Shown: one piece after another, positions 6,508 through 13,251 of the stretch
How the letters are laid out: every line of letters begins with the position of its first letter
Numbering within the stretch: position 1 is the stretch's first letter
DNA from: Halomonas sp. HAL1
Lineage (GTDB): Bacteria; Pseudomonadota; Gammaproteobacteria; Pseudomonadales; Halomonadaceae
Direction: 5' to 3'
DNA length: 64,000 bases
Assembly (NCBI RefSeq): GCF_030544485.1
Contig: NZ_CP130610.1
Span: 2,356,001 to 2,420,000, forward strand
Notes under the pieces: generated by a model
Database searches by the model: none
Told to the model about the DNA's origin: nothing
What the model saw: the letters and a program-made list of their open reading frames with translations, nothing else
Position numbers and translations under genes: made by a program

Positions 6508-7603
6508 GGCCGCAGAAACTGAGTGCAACACCTAAGAATTTTAGTAAGGTGTTGGATTTATGTCCTATTCAGAACTCAGCATCGAAGAACGTGCCACCAT
6601 ACAGGTAAGCCTCAGGCAAGGCATGAGGCTCCGCCAGATTGCTCACATGTTGAGGCGTTCTCCGTCTACCCTCAGCCGTGAAGTACGGCGCAACCAAACT
6701 CAGTCAGGTGCCTACTGTGCTCATAGTGCGCAGACGCACCGCTGCGCTCGACGCATGGTTTGTCGCCCAAAACGTAAGCTGCTGTTGGGGAGTGAACGCT
6801 TTGAGCTGGTCATTCATATGTTTCGCAACCGCTTGTCTCCAGAACAAATAGCAGGCAAGCTCAAACGCATGATGACGCCCAGTTTTGAAGATGCTTACGT
6901 CTGCCGTGAGACGGTCTACAACGCCATTTACGCCTTGCCTGTGGGCCAGCTTAAGAAAGAGTTGATTCACTGCCTGCGCCAAGGCAAATCGACCCGTAAG
7001 CCTCGCCGTGGTCAGGTCGATCGCCGTGGCCAAATACCCGACATGGTGAGCATTCACCTTCGTCCACCGGAGATAGAGAAGCGCGAAATGCCAGGCCACT
7101 GGGAGGGCGATTTAATCAAAGGTAAGAACAATGCCTCTGCCGTCGGCACGTTAGTTGAACTCAGCAGTGGCTACGTCATCCTCGCCAAATTACATGACGC
7201 CACAGCGACCTCAGCTGTTGAGGGATTTAGCGCAGCACTCAACCGAATGCCACTAGCCGCACGCAAGAGCATGACGTATGACCAAGGCCGAGAAATGGCT
7301 AAGCATGCACAGATTACCCAAGCAACGGGTGTTGCAATCTACTTTTGTGACCCTCACAGCCCATGGCAACGCGGTAGCAATGAAAACATCAATGGCTTGA
7401 TACGGCAGTATTTACCGAAAGGGACGGATCTGTCGCACCACACCCAAGAGGAACTTGATGCCATTGCATTACAGCTGAATATGCGGCCTCGAAAGCGCTT
7501 TGACTTCAGGTGCCCAGTTGAAGTGCTGGGCGAAATATTGGCGAAACACCAAGAAAGCCCACCAGCCATTCATTAAGTAGCGTTGCACTCAGAGACTGCA
7601 TCC
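6508..7603 (+). mobile_element. IS30-family insertion sequence, copy 1
   Basis: About 1,096 bp. Imperfect terminal inverted repeats: GGCCGCAGAAACTGAGTGCAAC at 6508-6529 compares with the complement of 7582-7603 (17 of 22 positions agree). The single gene is an intact IS30 transposase. The outer limits are uncertain by a few bases because GCTT precedes both copies in this window and no target duplication is evident. It interrupts a cassette gene. Confidence 0.85.
6560..7576 (+). CDS. IS30-family transposase
   Basis: A 338-residue DDE transposase. The N-terminal helix-turn-helix (SIEERATIQVSLRQGMRLRQ with SPSTLSREVRRN) binds the IS ends. The integrase core carries the three acidic residues in HWEGDLIKG (about 175-183), MTYDQGREM and SPWQRGSNENINGLIRQYLP (glutamate in NEN). 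Length and motifs are normal for the family and the frame is intact, so this copy may be active. The second copy at 63,561 differs at codon 88 (Phe here, Leu there). Confidence 0.93.
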   Translation: MSYSELSIEERATIQVSLRQGMRLRQIAHMLRRSPSTLSREVRRNQTQSGAYCAHSAQTHRCARRMVCRPKRKLLLGSERFELVIHMFRNRLSPEQIAGKLKRMMTPSFEDAYVCRETVYNAIYALPVGQLKKELIHCLRQGKSTRKPRRGQVDRRGQIPDMVSIHLRPPEIEKREMPGHWEGDLIKGKNNASAVGTLVELSSGYVILAKLHDATATSAVEGFSAALNRMPLAARKSMTYDQGREMAKHAQITQATGVAIYFCDPHSPWQRGSNENINGLIRQYLPKGTDLSHHTQEELDAIALQLNMRPRKRFDFRCPVEVLGEILAKHQESPPAIH

Positions 7604-7911
7604 ACCAAGTCTTTAAATACTTGGACTTTTTGCCCAAACATCCGAGATTCAATATCTGGACAAAAACCCGCTAAAAGCAGAGAGAGCTTATGTTCAATAA
7701 GAAGAAAGCAAGAAAATAGATGCCCCAGCATTTCTGCGCTTTCTTTAGTTCTGGCTCTTCCCCACTCATTACCTTCCGCAACGAGTTCTAGCAGTTTTTG
7801 AGAGTTTTCATCTGGGGTGCCTGGTTGTGAGTACGCTATTTTCTGATACTCATTACCTTTATTTTTGGAGCAACGCTTCAACCATTTAAACAATGTCTGA
7901 TTCCCTGGGGC

Positions 7912-7970
7912 ATGTAACGCTCCGCTAATGTGCGCCGCCTGCGGCGTCACCATTGAGCGGCTTGTTAGCA
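7912..7970 (-). other. attC site, classic 59-bp form
   Basis: Core ATGTAAC (7912-7918) to GTTAGCA (7964-7970), 59 bp. Arms GCTCCGCTAATGTGCGCC and GGCGTCACCATTGAGCGGC pair around GCCTGC. This is the best-formed short attC in the array and separates brnTA from the IS30-split gene. Confidence 0.9.
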
Positions 7971-8194
7971 GATTCTGCCTGAAGACGCTCCACCAGCCAC
8001 ACCTTGATGATCGATTGGCGGGTAACGCCTATGCGCGCAGCCTCACGATCCAACGACTCGACAACCCAAGCCGGGAAATCGACGTTGATTCGCTTTTGTT
8101 CCTGATTAACGCGGCGAGCAGAGGACATATCCAGGTCATCAACAATATCTTCCTGACCTTCCTCAAACTTTTTGTCGAAGTCTTTAGCTTTCAT
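7925..8194 (-). CDS. brnA: BrnA antitoxin
   Basis: An 89-residue antitoxin of the BrnT/BrnA type II module. The N-terminal acidic segment (KEF-like KAKDFDKKFEEGQ) wraps the toxin. The C-terminal half is a ribbon-helix-helix DNA-binding domain (QKRINVDFPAWVVESLD, then GVTRQSIIKVWLVERL). Family members repress their own operon. I chose ATG 8194, with GAGG nine bases upstream, over the in-frame TTG at 8203. It starts 5 bp after the brnT stop, and its own stop lies inside the attC at 7912-7970. The C-terminal NKPLNGDAAGGAH is encoded by attC sequence, so the tail is probably not conserved. Confidence 0.88.
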   Translation of the reverse strand: MKAKDFDKKFEEGQEDIVDDLDMSSARRVNQEQKRINVDFPAWVVESLDREAARIGVTRQSIIKVWLVERLQAESANKPLNGDAAGGAH

Positions 8195-8199
8195 AGAGC

Positions 8200-8442
8200 T
8201 CAACCTCGGCGGGAACGTCTGACTGAAATCAGACGAATACGAGCATCCCTGTATGTGACGACAGCCGACCAGTGCTTTTCACCAATCTTGCCTATCAGCA
8301 AAAACCTCTGCTCATCCTCTGATTGAGCGCGGACCTCCAGCAGGTATGGATCTTTCCTCAGCCCTTGGGCAGCAACGAAATCTATACCGTGCTTGTCCAG
8401 GTTAGCTTGGCTTTTGGCTTCGTCGAATTCAAACTCATCCAT
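8200..8442 (-). CDS. brnT: BrnT ribonuclease toxin
   Basis: An 80-residue BrnT toxin, a RelE-like-fold ribonuclease that cleaves RNA and arrests growth unless bound by BrnA. Seen: the N-terminal FEFDEAKSQANLDKHGIDF signature, central DPYLLEV, then RFLLIGKIGEKHWSAVVTY and the C-terminal RIRLISVRRSRRG with the conserved Arg residues. Full length for the family. It is the first gene of the brnTA pair, toxin first as usual for this type. A perfect inverted repeat lies directly upstream of the start codon. Toxin-antitoxin cassettes are thought to stabilise large cassette arrays. Confidence 0.92.
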   Translation of the reverse strand: MDEFEFDEAKSQANLDKHGIDFVAAQGLRKDPYLLEVRAQSEDEQRFLLIGKIGEKHWSAVVTYRDARIRLISVRRSRRG

Positions 8443-8469
8443 GAGTAAAAATTATTTCTTTTTTTACTC
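8443..8469 (-). promoter_or_regulatory. Palindrome upstream of brnT, candidate BrnA operator
   Basis: GAGTAAAA (8443-8450) and TTTTACTC (8462-8469) form a perfect 8-bp inverted repeat separated by 11 bp, directly abutting the brnT start codon. BrnA-type ribbon-helix-helix antitoxins bind such repeats to repress the operon. No clear -10/-35 pair is assigned. Confidence 0.5.
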
Positions 8470-8498
8470 AATCCGCAAGATTTTGAGGGAGCCTTAGC

Positions 8499-9023
8499 TG
8501 CTAACGCCACACTCACCGGTAAATTAGGAGCGCAGCAAGTAATTTATCCGTGTGGAATGATTTGATACTCATTGAGCCTTCTCTACCCCCCGGTGTGCTG
8601 AAACAGGGTGTCTGCTGACTGATTTTGAGATCTGAAACCCGACTTCTACACCCAACCAGAAGCCCGTCGCTTTGATTATCCATCCTGCTGGTGTGCATCA
8701 ACACCCTGAGCGAGTGGGCTTACACCGGCGCTGAACCTGAAACTAACTGGGACTGTAAAGTAACCTGCTGTTTGAATAGGACAGATGCTGGTTAACCGAT
8801 GAATGTCTAGCGCCCCAGCCCCACCTGCAAGGAGCAACGCGGTCTGGCAGTGGTAAACCACCACGTTAAGAGAGCCTCAATAGGTGTTTGCTGTAAGCCA
8901 CCAATAGCCAACGATGACAGATGAAGTAGGATCACTGGCTCAAGGACTTGATATTGGCCGCTGACGCGGCCAATAAAAAACACTGCGGTCTATTGACAGA
9001 GAGAAGGCTCATAGGTGTTAGCC
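8499..9023 (-). other. attC site split by a 439-bp insertion
   Basis: Left part: core TGCTAAC (8499-8505) and arms CCACACTCACCGGTAAATTA and TAATTTATCCGTGTGG. The expected right core is missing beside the arm but GTTAGCC occurs at 9017-9023, just after the inserted element 8573-9011. Removing the element (and a further approximately 20 bp of unmatched sequence) restores an attC layout. Confidence 0.6.
8573..9011. mobile_element. 439-bp non-coding element with 12-bp inverted ends
   Basis: Perfect terminal inverted repeats TGAGCCTTCTCT (8573-8584) and AGAGAAGGCTCA (9000-9011). No convincing protein is encoded in any frame. Near the right end is a 9-bp stem (ATTGGCCGC at 8953-8961, GCGGCCAAT at 8966-8974). 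The layout fits a MITE or a deletion derivative of an insertion sequence whose family I cannot name. A target duplication is not clear. Confidence 0.55.
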
Positions 9024-9024
9024 T

Positions 9025-9519
9025 TTATTTGCTCGTTACTACAATTAGACGTTCATCAATCGAAGGCCCGCGTGAATAAGTGTATTTCAGTACAAAGCCA
9101 TCAGATTCAATGGTTTTATTGCTGTTTGCCCAGAACGTTTGTTGAACCTCGCTGGCCTTTTGAGGTGCATACATTTGGATTAGTGCCTCTAGAGCTTTTT
9201 CAGCTTCTCGTTTATCTGCATGCAGCCCATATCCAATATTTTTAAACCAATCGTTCCACATCAACTTGATATTCTCGACGCGCCCTGTGTCTGGAATTTC
9301 ATTTATGAACCATTTGACTGTTTCTGCTTTTCCCTGAATGCACCCGTAGAGCGCGCCCATACCATATGATGCTGGGGTGACTTTTGAATTGCGGCAATTC
9401 AGTGCTTGTGTTGCGGCACTTGACTCTGAGGAAAATGATTGAAACCCCGCACCGAAAGCAGTGCCAGATACCAGAATGAAGCCTATAACAGACAACGCTA
9501 ACTTCCTATATGTTTTCAT
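9025..9519 (-). CDS. Secreted cassette protein, 164 aa
   Basis: I use ATG 9519, which gives a classic signal peptide (MKTYRKLALSVIGFILVSG, likely cleaved near AFG-AG). An upstream in-frame codon at 9558 lies inside the preceding gene. The mature part has two cysteines (NCRNS and YGCIQG), tryptophans and a helical middle (EAEKALEALIQMYA), ending in strands (GFVLKYTYSRGP). Probably periplasmic. It follows gene 9533-9859 by 13 bp, so the pair forms a two-gene cassette. No family is recognised. Confidence 0.62.
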   Translation of the reverse strand: MKTYRKLALSVIGFILVSGTAFGAGFQSFSSESSAATQALNCRNSKVTPASYGMGALYGCIQGKAETVKWFINEIPDTGRVENIKLMWNDWFKNIGYGLHADKREAEKALEALIQMYAPQKASEVQQTFWANSNKTIESDGFVLKYTYSRGPSIDERLIVVTSK

Positions 9520-9532
9520 TAATAAATATCTC

Positions 9533-9859
9533 TCAGTTAGGAAGGCTGCATGTGGCAATAGTGTTACCGTTGCTAAATGGTGAGTAGATTCTTATTTTCC
9601 ACCCACGATCAAAGCGGATGTTCTTTTGATCCATCATGTCTGCGACACCTAAACATATTTTCCTTGCTTCTGACGAATTTGTATCTATTGAAACATCTAC
9701 TGCCTGATTCCAGCCTGAAACATCGCATGGCTTGCTCAAGAGTCCTGTGCCATCGAATACGGAACAGAGCCTATACGCGTTATCAACGGTATCAGCAAAA
9801 GTGAGTGGTGCATTTAATGCCAGAGCGGCAATAGCAGCTATCAATACTTTTTTGTTCAT
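9533..9859 (-). CDS. Secreted cassette protein, 108 aa
   Basis: ATG 9859 follows AAGGAG. The signal peptide MNKKVLIAAIAALALNAPL ends near TFA-DT. The mature protein of about 85 residues has four cysteines (RLCSVF, PCDVSG, KICLGV, ATCSLP), enough for two disulfides, and a GWKIRIYSPF strand. Probably a small periplasmic protein. It is the first gene of a two-gene cassette with 9025-9519; the shared export signal suggests the two act together in the envelope. Function unknown. Confidence 0.65.
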   Translation of the reverse strand: MNKKVLIAAIAALALNAPLTFADTVDNAYRLCSVFDGTGLLSKPCDVSGWNQAVDVSIDTNSSEARKICLGVADMMDQKNIRFDRGWKIRIYSPFSNGNTIATCSLPN

Positions 9860-9880
9860 CTTCGTTTTCTCCTTTTTTGG

Positions 9881-9933
9881 GGCTAACGGGGTGGCGCGTC
9901 AGCGTTGACGTTGGCTGTAGCGTAGTGTTATGC
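9881..9933 (-). other. Short attC site
   Basis: GGCTAAC (9881-9887) to GTTATGC (9927-9933), 53 bp. Arms GTGGCGCGTCAGC and GTTGGCTGTAGCGTAG are loosely complementary, with a CGTCAGCGTTGACG hairpin at the tip. The right core deviates from consensus at one base. Confidence 0.6.
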
Positions 9934-9944
9934 ATTTTCCGAGA

Positions 9945-10403
9945 TCACCGTTGTATTAAAATCCTCATCAGAGGTCCTGAAACTGACACACCATACTCTT
10001 TACAAAAACGATGCGTGGCGGTTAACAAGCTAGAGAAAGCAATTATATTAGGCGTCTGCTTTTTATATGCACTTTTCCCTTTAACTGATATTAGGGTGAA
10101 AATATCTGGGTTGGCTATTGCGTAGCTTAAGCCGGCAGTAACAACTTCACATGCTCTTTTATCAAAGATATATGGAGCCTTTTCCAACAGATCCCTACAT
10201 ACTCCAAGTTCATATCCATGCAATCTTTCCAGCTCATTCTCAACACAATACCTTTGTATGATAGGAGAAACTTTGGACTCGATTTCTCCAACAGATATTA
10301 CAGCGCCTTGGTAGTAGAGGGGGGATTTCTCGCTAAATATCTCTTTCCCAGAGTGTCCCGACTCGTCAGCATATATGAAAGCACCTTCATTCCTTTTACT
10401 CAT
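9945..10403 (-). CDS. DUF3800-family protein, C-terminally shortened
   Basis: The N-terminal AFIYADESGHSG motif (about 8-19) is the hallmark of DUF3800, a family with an RNase H-like-fold acidic signature often found near mobile elements and defence genes. HGYELG (about 62-67) matches the conserved second motif region, and FTLISVKGKSAYKK the third. Typical members are 230-300 residues; this one ends at 152, shortly before the attC at 9881-9933, so it may be truncated at a cassette boundary. The start ATG 10403 lacks a strong ribosome site. Biochemical function of the family is not established. Confidence 0.7.
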   Translation of the reverse strand: MSKRNEGAFIYADESGHSGKEIFSEKSPLYYQGAVISVGEIESKVSPIIQRYCVENELERLHGYELGVCRDLLEKAPYIFDKRACEVVTAGLSYAIANPDIFTLISVKGKSAYKKQTPNIIAFSSLLTATHRFCKEYGVSVSGPLMRILIQR

Positions 10404-10448
10404 AAATACTTTTGTTTCATAAACTTGAACCGAGAATATAATGCTTGA

Positions 10449-10516
10449 GTTGAGGGGCTTTTGCGGATCAGGCGCAGCCTGCGTAGCAAAAGTCCCGCTC
10501 CAACGATTTGTTGGGC
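10449..10516 (-). other. attC site with decayed left core
   Basis: Arms GGGGCTTTTGCGGATCAGGC and GCCTGCGTAGCAAAAGTCCC pair well, and the right core GTTGGGC (10510-10516) is perfect. The left core reads GTTGAGG where an AAC core is expected, so it is probably inactive as a recombination end. Confidence 0.75.
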
Positions 10517-10517
10517 A

Positions 10518-10886
10518 TCAATCTCCTCGGTTTTTCCAACGCTGCCATAATGCTCGTAGATTTACGCCGATACCGTAAATATTAGGGCTTAGTTGGATTA
10601 TTTCTTCCAGGTTTTTCTCGGTCTTTTCTGCTTCTCCTGGCTTCGCCAAGAACATCTCGCCTTCGTAGGTCAAGCCGCCCCTGACTATGACGAGGTCATA
10701 CCAGCCATGAGGGCTATCGCTTTCCTTATGGGGAACGCAGCTCTCAAGGAAGTTGTTTCGGTGAGCGTAGACAAGAATTTTCGCTATAGGTTGAAAATCC
10801 CACATATCCTGCTCTTCGCGAGAGGCTGGGGCAAAGCTCGTAGTACCCGGCTGCACTTCCTTTAATATCGATCTGAGAGTGTCCAC
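10518..10886 (-). CDS. Hypothetical protein of the attI-proximal cassette
   Basis: A 122-residue soluble protein in the cassette nearest the integrase, the position of latest acquisition in working integrons. GTG 10886 is preferred because AAGGA lies seven bases before it; the TTG at 10907 is part of the recombination core itself. The sequence has FQPIAKILVYAHRNN, a HGWYDLVIVRGG strand pair and a Glu-rich helix (GEAEKTEKNLEEIIQ), consistent with a small alpha/beta fold. No known family is recognised. Confidence 0.6.
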   Translation of the reverse strand: MDTLRSILKEVQPGTTSFAPASREEQDMWDFQPIAKILVYAHRNNFLESCVPHKESDSPHGWYDLVIVRGGLTYEGEMFLAKPGEAEKTEKNLEEIIQLSPNIYGIGVNLRALWQRWKNRGD

Positions 10887-10901
10887 TAGACTATCCTTGA
10901 T

Positions 10902-11112
10902 ACCCAACAGGTATTAGACGGCGCGTCCTATGATTGGATGAACGCGAAAGCATGTTTACTTAGCAAATGTAGCCTACTTTTTCGTGCATAACCACATGAT
11001 TTTAAATTAAATTAATATTAATTAGGCTCTATTTGCAGAATTCGCATTCTTGCGCATTTTGCCAAGCTCAATAATTTTGTATACATATCCACAATCAGGA
11101 GACAGACACCAA
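10902..11112. other. attI-like junction and divergent leader region
   Basis: ACCCAAC (10902-10908; GTTGGGT on the minus strand) is a consensus core that joins the first cassette to non-cassette sequence, the position of attI. The next 200 bp are AT-rich and lie between the divergent cassettes and integrase. On the plus strand TTGCGC and TAATTT with 16-bp spacing could serve the integrase, whose start has AGGAG upstream. A minus-strand cassette promoter is expected here but I cannot point to one confidently. Confidence 0.55.
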
Positions 11113-11655
11113 ATGGATATGCGAAGCAGGCCTCCGAAATTAATGGATCGTGTGAAAACTGTTATGCGGGTAAAGCGCTATAGCCCACGTACTGAAAAAA
11201 CATAGTGTTACTGGATACGTTACTTCATTCGTTATCATGGGGTGCGACACCCTGCCAGTATGGGCCCTTCTGAAGTCCAAGCTTTTCTGGAGCACCTTGC
11301 CGTAGAGCGATATGTGGCTGCGGCTACAAAACCAAGCGCTTAATGCTTTAGTATTTCTGTATCGTCATATCCTTGATATGCCACTGGGTGATATGGGCAC
11401 CTTTCACGAGCTAAACGCCCGCGTCGATTACCTGTCGTGCTTTCTCACGAAGAGGTTATGCACGTGTTAAATCGAGTGTGGGGGACTATGAATTTGATAG
11501 CCATCCCCTGACCTGAGGAAGGAATTTGCCGGTGTGCGCTGCCCTTTGGGCTAATGAGCTAAAACGAAACCACGCTACCGCTACGTCACACCTAGTTTAC
11601 GAAAACGCTCCAGTTGCAAACGTGTTTGAGTTATTAACCTTACCTTATTCATAAA
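11113..11655 (+). pseudogene. Integron integrase (IntI), decayed
   Basis: Integron tyrosine recombinases insert and excise cassettes at attI and attC. Frame pieces align in order with IntI: SPRTEK then TAG at 11203-11205, then [34 protein letters not shown], after a frameshift [20 protein letters not shown], after another RRLPVVLSHEEVMHVL (about 11425-11475). Following a deletion, a weak match to the C-terminal region with YENAPVANVFELL occurs near 11,590-11,635. The central catalytic box with the first Arg and most of the region around the nucleophilic Tyr are absent. The gene is divergent from the cassettes, as in intact integrons. It cannot make a working enzyme. Confidence 0.85.
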
Positions 11656-11933
11656 TTTGGATTAGGTCACGTATCAATGAAAAAAAAGTGTTCCCTCTCT
11701 GAGGGCAACGGCTCGTTAGTTGCCTTGATCTGGCATCGCTTCGCGATGCTCCCGCGGGTGCCTCATTTGCTCGTTCCTCGCAGATTCGTTACCACGCGCT
11801 ACAAAATGAGGCTATGCAACTAGTGGTGCCAATTCTTCTCACGTGTACAAAATGCTCTTGCTTCATCACTCGTTGCCACTGGCCTTCCTCCGCAAATCCG
11901 ATTAGCCTGCTAATTCACTATTAAGGGTTTGGC
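11656..11933. other. Intergenic stretch with nested inverted repeats
   Basis: No gene is seen. Outer repeat TAGTTGC (11717-11723) / GCAACTA (11816-11822), inner repeat GCCTCATTT (11760-11768) / AAATGAGGC (11804-11812), and a side hairpin GCATCGC/GCGATGC (11733-11749). The fold resembles a long attC or another structured element, but cores do not match GTTRRRY. It may be the scar of the integron's outer edge. Confidence 0.4.
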
Positions 11934-13247
11934 ATGGAAGAGACGACTCCTCGGCAGCGCTTGGCGGGCGTGCTGATTCTGCTTGGTTTGATCGCACAGA
12001 TTATTGGGTTTACCGGCTGGTTGGGCACCGCTAATGCGGTGAGCTATTTGCTGTGGGCGGCGGTTGTGTTGCTGTGGCGGGATATTCCTAAACGTTCGCG
12101 GATTCAGGCGGGCGTATTGATTGCACTAGGCGCGAGCATGCTGTTGGTGGCGCGGTTTGTGTATGACGCTGAGGTGGATTGGCCCGCGATGTTGCAGGGC
12201 AATTCGTTTGTGGCGGCGATGCTGGTCGGCGTTAGCTTTATTTCGCTGATTGGTAAGCAAGGGACTAAGGGCGCGTCGGGTAAGCGTGTTACTGGTGCCA
12301 GTGGCGTGATGAGTACATGGCTAGGGGTTCACTTCCTGGGTACGATCTTGAATCTCTCTACCGTGTTTATGGTGGGCGATAAGCTGGCACGCCGGGGGCC
12401 GTTGACGACGCCGCAACTGCTGGCGCTTAACCGCGGGCTTTCCAGCGCGGCGCTGTGGTCACCGTTTTTTGCTTCCATGGGTGTGGTAATCGCCCTGGTG
12501 CCCGAGGTTGAGTACGCGCAGATTGCCGTAGTGGGCTTTCCTATCGCGATGCTGTCGGGGCTTTTAACCACGCTGGAGTTGCGGCGCCGGTTTGATCTTA
12601 GCGAGGTGGATGGCTACTCCCTGGCGCCGCGTAGCCTGTTGATGCCGGTGGGTATGGCCGCGCTGGTGATGCTGTTTCACTTTGTGCTCACCCCTACCCT
12701 CACCATTGTCAGCATAATCACCTTTCTACTGCCTGGCGTTGCCGTGCTGAGCAACTTGCACCATGGGCCACGCTTTACCCTACGGCGAATTCGTCAACAC
12801 ACCACGACGCGCTTACCCGCCATGCGTGGGGAGATTTCGCTATTTTTAGCCGCAGGGCTTTTGACGATTGGCCTTTCGACGTTGGTCACGGCTGCCGCAG
12901 GTAGCGACTGGACGCTGTTCACCCGCTTTGGTACAACCCAGGCGATGATCAGTTTTGCGGCCATTACACTAAGCGCGTTAGCGGGCCTACACCCAATTAT
13001 TGGCGTGTCGGTGTTGGCGTCGGTACTTAATTTGCAAAACGGGGAGCAGACGCTGTTTGCGTTTGTGGCATTAAGCTCATGGGCGGTGGGCACCAGCGTG
13101 GGGCCGCTTTCCGGCATTAATCTTTCATTGCAGGGGCGCTATGGGGTAAGCGGTTATCGCATGATGAAGAATAACCTGCTGTATGCGGCGGTGATGAGCC
13201 TGCTTTCGCTGGGGGCGATCGCAGGCGTCAGTTTGCTGGTGACCTAA
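11934..13247 (+). CDS. Multispanning membrane transporter-like protein
   Basis: A 437-residue inner-membrane protein with roughly eleven to twelve hydrophobic segments spread along its length. Two segments, HFLGTILNLSTVFMVGDKL (about 137-155) and LHPIIGVSVLASVLNL (near 352-367), lie in comparable places of the two halves and resemble the re-entrant motifs of ion-transporter-superfamily carriers, so an anion or organic-acid carrier is possible. That is inference from layout. ATG 11934 has AAGGG upstream. It is convergent with the YbeL-like gene 4 bp away and is the first chromosomal gene beyond the integron remnant. Confidence 0.6.
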   Translation: MEETTPRQRLAGVLILLGLIAQIIGFTGWLGTANAVSYLLWAAVVLLWRDIPKRSRIQAGVLIALGASMLLVARFVYDAEVDWPAMLQGNSFVAAMLVGVSFISLIGKQGTKGASGKRVTGASGVMSTWLGVHFLGTILNLSTVFMVGDKLARRGPLTTPQLLALNRGLSSAALWSPFFASMGVVIALVPEVEYAQIAVVGFPIAMLSGLLTTLELRRRFDLSEVDGYSLAPRSLLMPVGMAALVMLFHFVLTPTLTIVSIITFLLPGVAVLSNLHHGPRFTLRRIRQHTTTRLPAMRGEISLFLAAGLLTIGLSTLVTAAAGSDWTLFTRFGTTQAMISFAAITLSALAGLHPIIGVSVLASVLNLQNGEQTLFAFVALSSWAVGTSVGPLSGINLSLQGRYGVSGYRMMKNNLLYAAVMSLLSLGAIAGVSLLVT

Positions 13248-13251
13248 CGAA

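Larger units (their letters stand above)
6201..7893 (-). pseudogene. HEPN-like cassette gene split by IS30
   Basis: N-terminal part: in frame from a TTG at 7893 (AGGGA eight bases upstream, just inside attC 7912-7970) to the IS30 right end near 7604, reading into the IS as far as TAA at 7573. C-terminal part: open from the IS30 left end near 6507 to TAA at 6201. Joined, they give roughly 198 residues, mostly helical. The second half contains KKLRDTLAHD, a match to the R-x4-H signature of HEPN-fold proteins, many of which are RNases or toxin and defence components. Assignment to HEPN is inference from the motif and helical character. As drawn the gene is inactive. An ATG at 7953 is in frame but lies inside attC. 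Confidence 0.6.

Noticed and set aside
7573..7953. A single intact 126-residue protein on the minus strand
   Set aside because: The first codons lie in an attC and the last codons lie in the IS30 end. It is the N-terminal piece of a split gene.
8953..8980. A 9-bp stem followed by A6, considered as an intrinsic terminator
   Set aside because: The A-run follows the stem on the plus strand, so on neither strand is the stem followed by a U-tract. Treated as part of the non-coding element.
11085..11102. LexA box upstream of the integrase pseudogene
   Set aside because: The first half resembles the consensus (TTGTATACATAT) but the second half has the wrong spacing. Too weak to annotate.
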